Of a DNA stretch of 17,687 nucleotides, positions 1 through 6,270 are shown piece after piece. The translations under genes and the position numbers were made by a program. Each line of letters begins with the position of its first letter. Positions within the stretch are counted from its first letter, which is position 1. The DNA comes from Bacillota bacterium (lineage in GTDB: Bacteria; Bacillota; Bacilli; Paenibacillales; NBRC-103111). The DNA lies in the NCBI GenBank assembly GCA_023393235.1, contig JAEWMH010000127.1, forward strand, positions 1 through 17,687, written 5' to 3'. Below the pieces are notes generated by a model, which had not been told where the DNA came from, did not search any database, and worked only from the letters and a program-made list of their open reading frames with translations.

Positions 1-1317
1 CGGGTCACCTTTATCATTGATTTGGCCAGGGTACCAATCGAACTTCACTAAGAGCTTGCTTCCAGTCACCATAGAATCGAAGGTTTTGGATGCAACCCGG
101 CCACCGCTTTGATTTTCCATGGTAAAAGAAAGCTTCGGTGTTGTGTTGCTTCCCACATCCTCGGCAGGTGTTGCCAATGTGGCTCCTGTGGTCACAAAGC
201 CCCAATTTAAAGGCGTGACGGCAACGGTGTCTCCGAAGTCACTGTAGAATACAGATTCAAACCCGTCTATAACTGGCGCAGAAGGGGCGAGTACCAACTG
301 AACAGAAATTAGAGCCTGAATGTTACCGCTGTTAGTAACATTGTTAATAGCACTTAGATTCAATGTGCCAATAAACGGATAAGTACCTGCCTGCTCTGCG
401 TTGTAAGCAGGACTGTTCCAGACTACAGGCACTCCGGCAATGGTATTGCCATTGTCCAGTTTCACATCCAGCGCTGCGGGAAGCACAGACACAACATTAG
501 CTAATGTAGCTCCCCGCACCATGGTATATTGAGTTTTATAAGCAGTGTTTATAGAAACAATATTTTTGGGTCCTTGCGACGGAGCAGGAATGTCCGATTT
601 TTTGATGACTACGTTATCCAGACCCGTCCGGAAGTTCAGACTTTGCCCGCTTGCACGGTTTCCTTTAATTGTAACCTTTGCGATGCTGTTCACATAATTC
701 AGTTTGCTGATGTCCAAGTTATCAGCGGAGAAGCTATTTTCAGGATGAGCCTTATCATGAATTTCAAAGGATACCTTCTCTTCTGTAAAATCAAATAGCA
801 CCTGTGCGGACAACCAGCTTCCATCATATGTTACGCCAGTTACGGTTTGAGCCGAGGACAAATCAGTTCCTGTTGAGCCAATACCGTATTTGATTTTGCC
901 GTCCCCGCCCTTTACCAGTCGAAACAAAGGCGCCGACTTGGTATCTGTAAACAGAATTTCGCTTGAGTTGGCTGCAGTCGTAACCGTTTCCGGTTTCCAG
1001 TCAAATGAAAAAAGAACCTGCGCTTCAGCAGTCGCTGGCGAAAGTGTTTTTTCAACAGAACGTGTACCACTACCGGAGCCTAAGACTTCCAGATAACGAT
1101 TCCCGTTTGACTCGGCCTTATTGGAATAAGTTGCATTACCAACCGTAAACCCGCCTGTGGTAATACCATCCTCAAAATCTATTTGTTCCATGACCATGTA
1201 TGAGCTGGTGTTCGTAGTTTGAATACTTGCCCCCATGGCTATACTAGCCTGGGACAATACAAGCATAAAAGCAAGAACAGATGAAATAAGCTTTTTATAC
1301 CCTTTCAATATCCGCAC
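1..1317 (-). CDS. Secreted multidomain protein with Ig-like module, 3' end outside window
   Basis: The frame is open for 439 codons from a GTG at 1317 to the window edge, so the C-terminus is missing. The GTG follows a perfect Shine-Dalgarno (AAGGAGGT, 1328-1335) by 10 nt. Residues 1-31 form a signal peptide: basic RILKGYKK, a hydrophobic core, then a small-residue stretch (AMGA) as likely cleavage site, so the product is exported. Residues about 44-235 form a beta-rich module starting IDFEDG and containing FDWKPE at 105-110. Residues about 255-343 resemble a bacterial Ig-like domain (Big_4 type: NGNTIAGVPVVW followed by AGTYPFIGTL). From about 350 a second module begins with IDGFE and carries FDWYPG at 426-431. 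This layout is usual for surface or polysaccharide-degrading enzymes of Paenibacillus, but no catalytic motif is visible in the part present, so substrate and activity cannot be named. It appears monocistronic, after the terminator at 1595-1639. Confidence 0.85.
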   Translation of the reverse strand, partial: MRILKGYKKLISSVLAFMLVLSQASIAMGASIQTTNTSSYMVMEQIDFEDGITTGGFTVGNATYSNKAESNGNRYLEVLGSGSGTRSVEKTLSPATAEAQVLFSFDWKPETVTTAANSSEILFTDTKSAPLFRLVKGGDGKIKYGIGSTGTDLSSAQTVTGVTYDGSWLSAQVLFDFTEEKVSFEIHDKAHPENSFSADNLDISKLNYVNSIAKVTIKGNRASGQSLNFRTGLDNVVIKKSDIPAPSQGPKNIVSINTAYKTQYTMVRGATLANVVSVLPAALDVKLDNGNTIAGVPVVWNSPAYNAEQAGTYPFIGTLNLSAINNVTNSGNIQALISVQLVLAPSAPVIDGFESVFYSDFGDTVAVTPLNWGFVTTGATLATPAEDVGSNTTPKLSFTMENQSGGRVASKTFDSMVTGSKLLVKFDWYPGQINDKGDP

Positions 1318-1398
1318 GATAACTATGACCTCCTTAAATTATAGTAAACATACGAAAATCGGATATATCCCCCCCCTTTTCTGAATATCTACCCCATA

Positions 1399-1413
1399 AT
1401 GAAACGCTTTCAT
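1399..1413. promoter_or_regulatory. Possible LacI/CcpA-like operator upstream of secreted protein gene
   Basis: An odd palindrome with perfect 6-bp arms around a 3-nt centre (plus strand ATGAAACGCTTTCAT) lies 82 bp before the GTG start of the secreted protein. Arms ending TGAAA/TTTCA around a central CG recall LacI-family operators and catabolite-responsive (cre) sites. The site is one base shorter than the classical 14-bp cre and so misses part of the right half. Carbon-source control of a secreted glycan-active protein would make sense, but it is inferred. Confidence 0.3.
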
Positions 1414-1594
1414 ATCCGCTCCTGCCCGTTTTCTTCAGTGGAGCTGACGGTAAATAATAGAAACACTTATTAAGCTAACACCGTTGTGTTTACGAAGTCT
1501 ATTGCACATTTTTGAATATCCCACAAATTCGCCATAATCCCCGTTTTTTCACCTTTGAACTTTCTTGATTAGGTTTGTCTTTTTTTGAGTACAA

Positions 1595-1639
1595 GAAAAA
1601 AACCAGATCTATCCGGCTTATGCACGGAAAAGATCCGGT
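1595..1639 (-). terminator. Rho-independent terminator after the XhlA-like gene
   Basis: Read on the minus strand, ACCGGATCT pairs with AGATCTGGT (9 bp, one G-T wobble) across a 20-nt loop and is followed by seven Ts. It starts 6 nt after the stop codon at 1646. Confidence 0.85.
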
Positions 1640-1645
1640 CAAGTT

Positions 1646-1912
1646 TTATACACCCAGCATACGCAGCAAGAGCCCCACTGACGCTACGAATAATCCCCCC
1701 GAACTAATGAGGATCCCGATCAGCCACTTCTGAAAATCGGCCTGTCTGTTGCGCAGCTGCTCCACCTCATCCCGAAGTTCCTCCACTCTAACCTGCAAGG
1801 CCCGTGTGGCCTGCAACGCATCCATACCAATATCACGGGCCGAATGGATCATATCCAGCTTGGTTTCCACCCGGGTTAAGCGCTGTAAAATTTCGTTGGT
1901 TTCATCTGGCAT
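1646..1912 (-). CDS. XhlA-like small coiled-coil membrane protein
   Basis: This 88-residue protein has residues about 4-60 predicted as a charged amphipathic coiled coil (ETNEILQRL, RVEELRDEVEQLRNRQ). A single hydrophobic segment follows at about 63-86 (KWLIGILISSGGLFVASVGLLL). Length and layout match the hemolysin XhlA / holin-associated family (for example XhlA of the PBSX prophage), in which the C-terminal helix anchors the protein in the membrane and assists cell lysis. No endolysin, holin or other phage gene lies nearby, so this is an isolated copy and a lysis role is uncertain. The ATG at 1912 is preceded by AAGGGG at 13 nt and AAGGG immediately upstream, an imperfect ribosome site. Any small membrane-anchored coiled-coil protein would look similar, so the family call is moderate. 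Confidence 0.65.
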   Translation of the reverse strand: MPDETNEILQRLTRVETKLDMIHSARDIGMDALQATRALQVRVEELRDEVEQLRNRQADFQKWLIGILISSGGLFVASVGLLLRMLGV

Positions 1913-2038
1913 CCCTTATCATCCCCTTACCTTCCATTTGTACAAGATATGCCAAAAGAGCTACGCCTGCTTAGTTACTCTATCTATTTGAAGCAAATTT
2001 TAGAGTCTAAGATTTGGATATGGCGCCTGAGAAATGGC

Positions 2039-2066
2039 AAAAAGACTCCGCAGCATGCTGCAGAGC
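2039..2066 (-). terminator. Rho-independent terminator after the phosphoesterase gene
   Basis: On the minus strand GGCTCTGCAGC pairs with GCTGCGGAGTC (11 bp, two wobbles, very small loop) and is followed by five Ts. It lies 35 nt downstream of the stop at 2102. Confidence 0.85.
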
Positions 2067-2101
2067 CTCCATTAGTATAGATTTCGGTACACCCGGTTCA
2101 T

Positions 2102-2944
2102 CTAACGTTCCACGGTCTCCCGTACCAGTGCAATGACTGCCTCCCGGTCCGCGTCCGTCCCCCGGGCTTCCGCTGTGGGGCGGAAATGCTCCATATGCCG
2201 GAAGATGACCGGTGTGTGCAGATGAAGTCCAGGTGCTTCCACTTCCGCTGTTGTTATGCGGATCTGTGCATCCCCAATGTCCACTATCCGGAAGGCATGC
2301 TGATCCAGACAGGCGGATACCTGCACAAAGGTCCAATTGCCCTTCTGTGCGATGGAATCCACATGGGTATGGCCGTTAAAATAAATCCCTGTTCCTGTTT
2401 TGCGCTGAAGCACCTCCCACAGCGGGATGTCCGGATGAACCGACGCTTTATCGTCAGTGGAACGGGCGGTAGTACCATAGACGGGATGGTGGGCAAACAC
2501 CAGCACGGGTTTGTCGCCGGACGCCTCCAAAACATCGGAGAGCCAGGCCAGCTGCCGCTCATCCACCTCCCCGCTCCAATCGTCGAAGTCCATCTCCTTG
2601 GCCGTATCCAAAAAAACCAATACAGCCGCATCCGTCTCCACCGACCGGTAACGGGCTTGTCCCGTGAGCTCAAGTACCTGCTTCCGCGGCTGAGCATACA
2701 GATCATGGTTGCCCAGCACATGGTAGAAATTGCGGGGCCTGCGGTTAAGCAGCCGGTACACCTCCCGCAGCTCCTCCGTACGCCCATAGTTGGTGAGATC
2801 CCCCAACGAAATATGTACATCCCCTTCCAGCTCCAGATACCTGTTCAAAAGAGCCCCATAAAACTCGTCTCGGGCCTCCATCCATTCCGGTACCGCTTCA
2901 TCTGCCTGATGATAATGCAGGTCTCCCATGACGATCAGTCTCAT
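2102..2944 (-). CDS. Calcineurin-like metallophosphoesterase
   Basis: The protein has 280 residues and all signature motifs of the calcineurin-like (MPP) superfamily in order: GDLH (D8, H10), GDLTNYG (D49), GNHD (N79-H80-D81), AHHP (H152, H153) and GHTH (H192, H194). These residues bind the two-metal centre that hydrolyses phosphomonoesters or phosphodiesters. The substrate cannot be told from sequence; relatives include cyclic-nucleotide phosphodiesterases and enzymes of unknown target. No signal peptide or membrane segment is visible, so it should be cytoplasmic. I chose the ATG at 2944 because the metal motif begins at residue 6 and CAGGAG lies about 9 nt upstream. An in-frame extension to 3067 is open but reads through a hairpin region and has no family resemblance. 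The gene stands alone, ended by its own terminator. Confidence 0.9.
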   Translation of the reverse strand: MRLIVMGDLHYHQADEAVPEWMEARDEFYGALLNRYLELEGDVHISLGDLTNYGRTEELREVYRLLNRRPRNFYHVLGNHDLYAQPRKQVLELTGQARYRSVETDAAVLVFLDTAKEMDFDDWSGEVDERQLAWLSDVLEASGDKPVLVFAHHPVYGTTARSTDDKASVHPDIPLWEVLQRKTGTGIYFNGHTHVDSIAQKGNWTFVQVSACLDQHAFRIVDIGDAQIRITTAEVEAPGLHLHTPVIFRHMEHFRPTAEARGTDADREAVIALVRETVER

Positions 2945-2995
2945 TGCCACCACTCCTGTTCTTTTGTATGGGTAATCTCCTATCGCATAACAAAG

Positions 2996-3049
2996 AACCC
3001 GAAACAGCCCCCGGCGCATACACCGAAGAAAACGTTGCTGTTCCGGGTT
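2996..3049. other. Inverted repeat upstream of the phosphoesterase gene
   Basis: The arms at 2996-3008 and 3037-3049 (AACCCGAAACAGC / GCTGTTCCGGGTT on the plus strand) match over 13 bp with one wobble and are separated by 28 nt. On the plus strand the structure ends in GGGTTTT, which resembles a weak terminator, but no plus-strand gene precedes it. On the minus strand it would form a leader hairpin about 50 nt before the phosphoesterase start. Confidence 0.5.
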
Positions 3050-3176
3050 TTCTCTCCATGACTCCACCCGCTGCCGGTATGCGGTTATCTGTTCTATTGC
3101 TTGCTCCTATGGTAGCGTGTATGTGTTTGCGGGAGATTATCTTGTTGTAAGATTTCTGTAAAAGAAAGCCCCTGCA

Positions 3177-3235
3177 ATCGTCTGCAGGTCTGGCAGATTC
3201 GGTTGGCAGACTCGGCAGACTCCGCCAGAGACGAT
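3177..3235. repeat. Bulged stem-loop with triple GGCAGAYTC repeat in gene-less region
   Basis: The outer arms ATCGTC (3177-3182) and GACGAT (3230-3235) and the inner arms TCTGGC (3189-3194) and GCCAGA (3224-3229) form a 12-bp stem with a 6-nt bulge. Inside lie three copies of GGCAGAYTC at 3192-3200, 3205-3213 and 3214-3222, the last two in tandem. No coding frame with a ribosome site was found between 2945 and 3463, so this is probably an intergenic repeat or a structured RNA. Function unknown. Confidence 0.55.
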
Positions 3236-3311
3236 GTAAACGCCAAACAATGATCGCTATTGCCCCGGCAGCAGCCCTTTTTAAATGTAAGCGTCAAACA
3301 ATGTATGCTAT
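3234..3311. repeat. Pair of 27-bp direct repeats
   Basis: Copies at 3234-3260 and 3285-3311 share ATGTAARCGYCAAACAATG, then three differing bases, then GCTAT (22 of 27 identical). They are separated by 24 bp and abut the stem-loop to the left. They belong to the gene-less stretch between the phosphoesterase and ThuA genes. Confidence 0.6.
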
Positions 3312-3425
3312 GTTTACTTTTGAGGTGTTTTTACGTGCATTTTACCTGAATAGCATACATTTTTTGTTCCTATTCAGCCGGATCTGGTCGATTTAGTCAA
3401 ATAGCATACAATTGCGGTTCGCTAT
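3301..3425. repeat. TGTATGCTAT motif repeats and AT-rich hairpin
   Basis: The word TGTATGCTAT occurs at 3302-3311 and in inverted orientation (ATAGCATACA) at 3350-3359 and 3401-3410. A further GCTAT ends at 3425. One inverted copy sits in a hairpin with perfect 8-bp arms CTGAATAG (3346-3353) and CTATTCAG (3370-3377). The composition is AT-rich compared with the flanking genes. It resembles dispersed intergenic repeats of Paenibacillus genomes, an impression I could not test here. Confidence 0.5.
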
Positions 3426-3463
3426 CATTTCTGTGCACCCATATGGCGAAAGCCGCTGACTGT

Positions 3464-3508
3464 AAAAAAACCTCCGTCCCGCAGCTTAACCGCGGATTAC
3501 GGAGGTTG
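3464..3508 (-). terminator. Rho-independent terminator after the ThuA-domain gene
   Basis: On the minus strand AACCTCCGT pairs perfectly with ACGGAGGTT, with an inner CCGC/GCGG pairing, and is followed by seven Ts. It begins about 22 nt past the stop codon at 3530. Confidence 0.9.
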
Positions 3509-3529
3509 AATGAATCTCTTCCAGCCGGC

Positions 3530-4267
3530 CTACTCGTACACCGGGACCTGCTCCAAGGGTTGGGCGTTGCCGTATTTGGGGTACTCCCTGCCTGTGGGGG
3601 CCGCCCAGCTCACCGCATTGCGGATCACCGTCAGCACCTGCTCATTGTAATAGGTCGGGTAGGTTTCATGACCCGGCCGGAAGTAGAAGATTTTGCCCTG
3701 GCCCCGGTGGAAGGTGCAGCCGCTGCGGAACACCTCGCCTCCGGCGAACCAGCTGACCAGTACCGTCTCATCGGGCTGGGGAATATCGAAGTGCTCCCCG
3801 TACATTTCCTCGTGGGGAAGCTCGAAGTATTCGCCGATGCCCTCCACAATGGGATGACCGGGGGATACCACCCACAGGCGTTCCTTCTCACCGATTTCCC
3901 GCCATTTCAGATCGCAGGAGGTGCCCATCAGCTTCTTGAAGATTTTGGAGAAGTGGCCGGAATGGAGCACAATCAGGCCCATCCCGTGCAGCACCCGCTG
4001 GTACACCCGCTCCACCACTGCATCGGACACCTCGCCATGGGCGGTATGCCCCCACCACAGCAGCACATCCGTGCCGGCCAGCCGCTCCTCTGTCAAACCG
4101 TGCTCCGGCTCATCCAGAGTCGCCGTCACAATCTCCAGATTCTCCTCTATGCCCAGTCCGTCCGCCAACGCGCCATGAATTCCCTTGGGGTATACGCTCC
4201 GCACCAGCTCACTAGTCTGCTCATGCCGGTTTTCATTCCATACCGTAACTTTCATTCGCTTCGCCAT
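3530..4267 (-). CDS. ThuA-domain protein (trehalose utilization family)
   Basis: The 245-residue protein opens with KVTVWNENRHEQ, the typical first strand of the ThuA family, which has a class I glutamine-amidotransferase-like fold. Other family landmarks are LLWWGHTAHGEV (69-80), GLIVLHSGHFSKIF (97-110) and IFYFRPGHETYPTYYN (193-208). ThuA proteins were named from trehalose utilization in rhizobia and act in sugar catabolism; the exact reaction of this subgroup is not established. There is no signal peptide, so it is cytoplasmic. I chose the ATG at 4267 (AAGGGG 9 nt upstream); the ATG at 4255 would start exactly at the conserved strand and cannot be excluded. The gene is divergent from spoVR, with 259 bp between starts, and has its own terminator. 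Confidence 0.9.
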   Translation of the reverse strand: MAKRMKVTVWNENRHEQTSELVRSVYPKGIHGALADGLGIEENLEIVTATLDEPEHGLTEERLAGTDVLLWWGHTAHGEVSDAVVERVYQRVLHGMGLIVLHSGHFSKIFKKLMGTSCDLKWREIGEKERLWVVSPGHPIVEGIGEYFELPHEEMYGEHFDIPQPDETVLVSWFAGGEVFRSGCTFHRGQGKIFYFRPGHETYPTYYNEQVLTVIRNAVSWAAPTGREYPKYGNAQPLEQVPVYE

Positions 4268-4361
4268 CCTCTGTCGCCCCTTATCAGGATTAACTTGTTC
4301 CATGCCCAACATTCAGCATGGGAGTCTGATCTGATTATAGGAAAAACCCCGGATGAAAGCT

Positions 4362-4377
4362 AGGCGAGATCTTGCCT
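4362..4377. promoter_or_regulatory. Near-palindrome between divergent ThuA and spoVR genes
   Basis: AGGCGAGATCTTGCCT is a 16-bp inverted repeat with one mismatched pair, lying between the two divergent start codons. Its position would suit an operator acting on either gene. I see no convincing sigma-A or sigma-E promoter next to it, so the role is a guess. Confidence 0.25.
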
Positions 4378-4472
4378 CATTGCTATCGGATTTTGCGTTG
4401 GCCGGACTCTAGAATATCCCTCCTTTTTTCCTCATAAACTGTTACGAACCTTTATATCCGTATCGTACAGAC

Positions 4473-4517
4473 TATCCGGCTGCACCCGCGAGCCGTATCA
4501 GGATAGACTTAAGGAGG
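4473..4517 (+). promoter_or_regulatory. spoVR leader hairpin and strong ribosome binding site
   Basis: CGGCT (4477-4481) pairs with AGCCG (4491-4495), and outer TATC/GATA bases extend the stem with a bulge, ending 5 nt before the ribosome site AAGGAGG (4511-4517). That site lies 9 nt before a TTG and is what decides the TTG start of spoVR. Whether the hairpin affects translation is unknown. Confidence 0.5.
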
Positions 4518-4526
4518 GAACCCACC

Positions 4527-5957
4527 TTGCACCAGGATGAAATCAACGCACTGGAGCGTTCGATTGCCGAAATCACCGAAATCGCCACAGGCTTTGGCCT
4601 GGACTTTTACCCCATGCGGTACGAAATTTGCCCGGCGGACATCATCTATACCTTCGGCGCTTACGGCATGCCCACCCGCTTCAGCCACTGGAGCTTCGGG
4701 AAAACCTTTCACCGGATGAAGACTCAATACGACTTCGGCCTCTCCAAAATTTACGAGCTGGTGATCAACTCCAACCCCTGTTACGCCTTTCTCCTGGACG
4801 GCAACTCCCTCATCCAGAACAAGCTGATTGTCGCCCACGTGCTGGCCCACTGCGACTTCTTCAAGAACAATGCCCGCTTCTCCAAAACCAACCGGAATAT
4901 GGTGGAAAGTATGTCGGCTACAGCAGAGCGCATCCGCTCCTATGAGATCAAATACGGCACCGACCGGGTGGAGCAGTTTATCGATGCGGTATTGGCTATA
5001 CAGGAGCATGTGGACCCGGATTTGGTGCGCCCCTACCGGCCCAACCGGTATGATATGGACGGCGACGGCATTATCGACCAGGCGGAGGAAGCAACCGTCA
5101 AAACCACAGGTTATGAGGACCTGTGGGAATTGGAGAACACGGGGGCCGGCGGGACGGACGACGAGAAGCCTAAACGGTTTCCGCCCAAGCCGGAAAAGGA
5201 TATTCTCTGGTTCATCCAAGAATATTCCCCGGTGTTGGAGCCTTGGCAGCGGGATATTCTGACCATGCTGCGGGATGAGATGCTCTACTTCTGGCCCCAG
5301 ATGGAGACGAAAATCATGAATGAAGGCTGGGCCTCCTACTGGCACCAGCGGATTCTCCGGGAGCTGGATTTGACTAGTGAGGAAACCATCGAATACTCCA
5401 AGCTGAATTCCGGCGTAGTGCAGCCGTCGCGGAACAGTCTGAACCCTTATTATTTGGGGTTGAAAATCCTGGAGGACATAGAGAAGCGCTGGGATGAGCC
5501 CAGCGAGGAGGACATCCGGCGGTATGGACGGAAGCCGGGCCAAGGCCGGGCCAAGATCTTCGAGGTGCGGGAATTTGACTCCGACACCTCCTTCATCCGC
5601 AACTACCTGACCAAACAGCTTGTGGAGGACCTGGATCTGTATGTATTCGAGAAGAAGGGCGTCGAATGGAAAATCACCGACAAAACCTGGGAGCATATCC
5701 GGGACCAGCTGGTGTATTCCCGGGTCAACGGAGGGTTTCCCTATCTGGTGATCACCGATGGGAACCATACCGGTAACGGAGAGCTGTTCCTGAAGCATAT
5801 GTACGAGGGTGTGGAGCTGGATCTGAAATATGTGGAGCGTACCTTACCTTATGTGTACCGGCTCTGGGGGAAAACCATCCACCTGGAAACCATTGTGGAG
5901 GATAAGCCGGTGCTGTTTACCTATGACGGCAAGAAGAATAATCGGAAATTTTTGTAA
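4527..5957 (+). CDS. spoVR: Stage V sporulation protein R (SpoVR)
   Basis: The 476-residue product matches SpoVR nearly end to end as I know the family (B. subtilis about 468 residues). Landmarks include the near-invariant block from GFGLDFYPMRYEICPADIIY (22-41) through FGAYGMPTRFSHWSFGK (43-59), IVAHVLAHCDFFKNN (101-115), the MNEGWASYWHQ region and GVVQPS. SpoVR is needed for normal spore cortex formation in B. subtilis, where it is made in the mother cell; its biochemistry is unsettled. The variable acidic linker after residue 170 contains DMDGDGIIDQAE (176-187), a textbook 12-position EF-hand loop. The TTG start is fixed by AAGGAGG 9 nt upstream. It is the only plus-strand gene here and seems to form its own unit, closed by a terminator 2 nt after the stop. 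Confidence 0.97.
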   Translation: MHQDEINALERSIAEITEIATGFGLDFYPMRYEICPADIIYTFGAYGMPTRFSHWSFGKTFHRMKTQYDFGLSKIYELVINSNPCYAFLLDGNSLIQNKLIVAHVLAHCDFFKNNARFSKTNRNMVESMSATAERIRSYEIKYGTDRVEQFIDAVLAIQEHVDPDLVRPYRPNRYDMDGDGIIDQAEEATVKTTGYEDLWELENTGAGGTDDEKPKRFPPKPEKDILWFIQEYSPVLEPWQRDILTMLRDEMLYFWPQMETKIMNEGWASYWHQRILRELDLTSEETIEYSKLNSGVVQPSRNSLNPYYLGLKILEDIEKRWDEPSEEDIRRYGRKPGQGRAKIFEVREFDSDTSFIRNYLTKQLVEDLDLYVFEKKGVEWKITDKTWEHIRDQLVYSRVNGGFPYLVITDGNHTGNGELFLKHMYEGVELDLKYVERTLPYVYRLWGKTIHLETIVEDKPVLFTYDGKKNNRKFL

Positions 5958-5959
5958 AT

Positions 5960-6005
5960 AAAAAAGCTGGGCAGAAAACGGCATGTTTTCTGCTCAGCTT
6001 TTTTT
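5960..6005. terminator. Bidirectional hairpin terminator after spoVR
   Basis: AAAGCTGGGCAGAAAAC pairs with GTTTTCTGCTCAGCTTT (one mismatch) around a short loop. The plus strand continues with seven Ts and the minus strand also ends in a T-run. It can therefore stop spoVR and also transcripts arriving from the convergent kinase operon that ends at 6271. Confidence 0.92.
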
Positions 6006-6057
6006 GGGTGTGCCCATTGGCCCTGCATGGCAGCAGTCAGGCGGATGGTGGCCCCAA

Positions 6058-6234
6058 CGGACAGAGAGTCCGCTATTAGGCGAAAAAACGGTCTTTTCTC
6101 ATTTTTGCGGACTCAGAAGCCGTTATATGGGCAAATGAACCCTATGTGAGCCGGCTTTACCGAAAATAACGTCCCCTGTGTCCGCGAAAGGAGCAAACGC
6201 GCCGATTCCGGGAAAATAGCGGATTCTCTGTCCG
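6058..6234. repeat. 177-bp intergenic inverted-repeat element with four related motifs
   Basis: The ends are 20-bp inverted repeats with 19 of 20 matches: left CGGACAGAGAGTCCGCTATT (6058-6077), right AATAGCGGATTCTCTGTCCG (6215-6234). Two weaker copies of the same motif are nested inside in mirrored order at 6107-6126 and 6166-6185 (16 of 20 to each other). No coding frame or transposase is inside. The element fills most of the gap between spoVR and the kinase operon. It could be a MITE-like mobile repeat or a REP-like structured element; similar sequences seem familiar from Paenibacillus intergenic regions. Confidence 0.7.
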
Positions 6235-6270
6235 GATTATAAAAGCAGCTGCTTCATTCTCCCCCTAACC

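Noticed and set aside
1338..1343. Perfect TATAAT on the minus strand just upstream of the secreted protein gene
   Set aside because: Transcription from it would start inside the Shine-Dalgarno (1328-1335), and no -35 match is found 16-18 bp upstream.
2945..3067. Longer N-terminus for the metallophosphoesterase
   Set aside because: It is 41 residues without family resemblance, reads through an inverted repeat, and the internal ATG at 2944 has a good ribosome site next to the first metal motif.
3177..3425. CRISPR-like repeat array
   Set aside because: Repeats are few, diverged, of mixed orientation and irregularly spaced, and no cas gene is present.
3443..4363. Plus-strand open frame of about 306 codons opposite the ThuA gene
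   Set aside because: It is antisense to a clearly conserved protein, has no recognisable family, and results from GC-rich codon use.
4378..4510. Sigma-E-like promoter for spoVR (CGTACAGA near 4464)
   Set aside because: The -10 match is partial and no -35 element occurs at suitable spacing, so it is not called although sigma-E control is known for B. subtilis spoVR.
4509..5798. Minus-strand open frame of about 429 codons opposite spoVR
   Set aside because: The plus-strand SpoVR is unambiguous; the antisense frame has no family features and lacks a ribosome site.
6235..6270. AAGCAGCTGCTT palindrome right after the second kinase gene as a terminator
   Set aside because: A perfect palindrome without a loop and with a weak T tail; the two-way hairpin at 5960-6005 is the better candidate.
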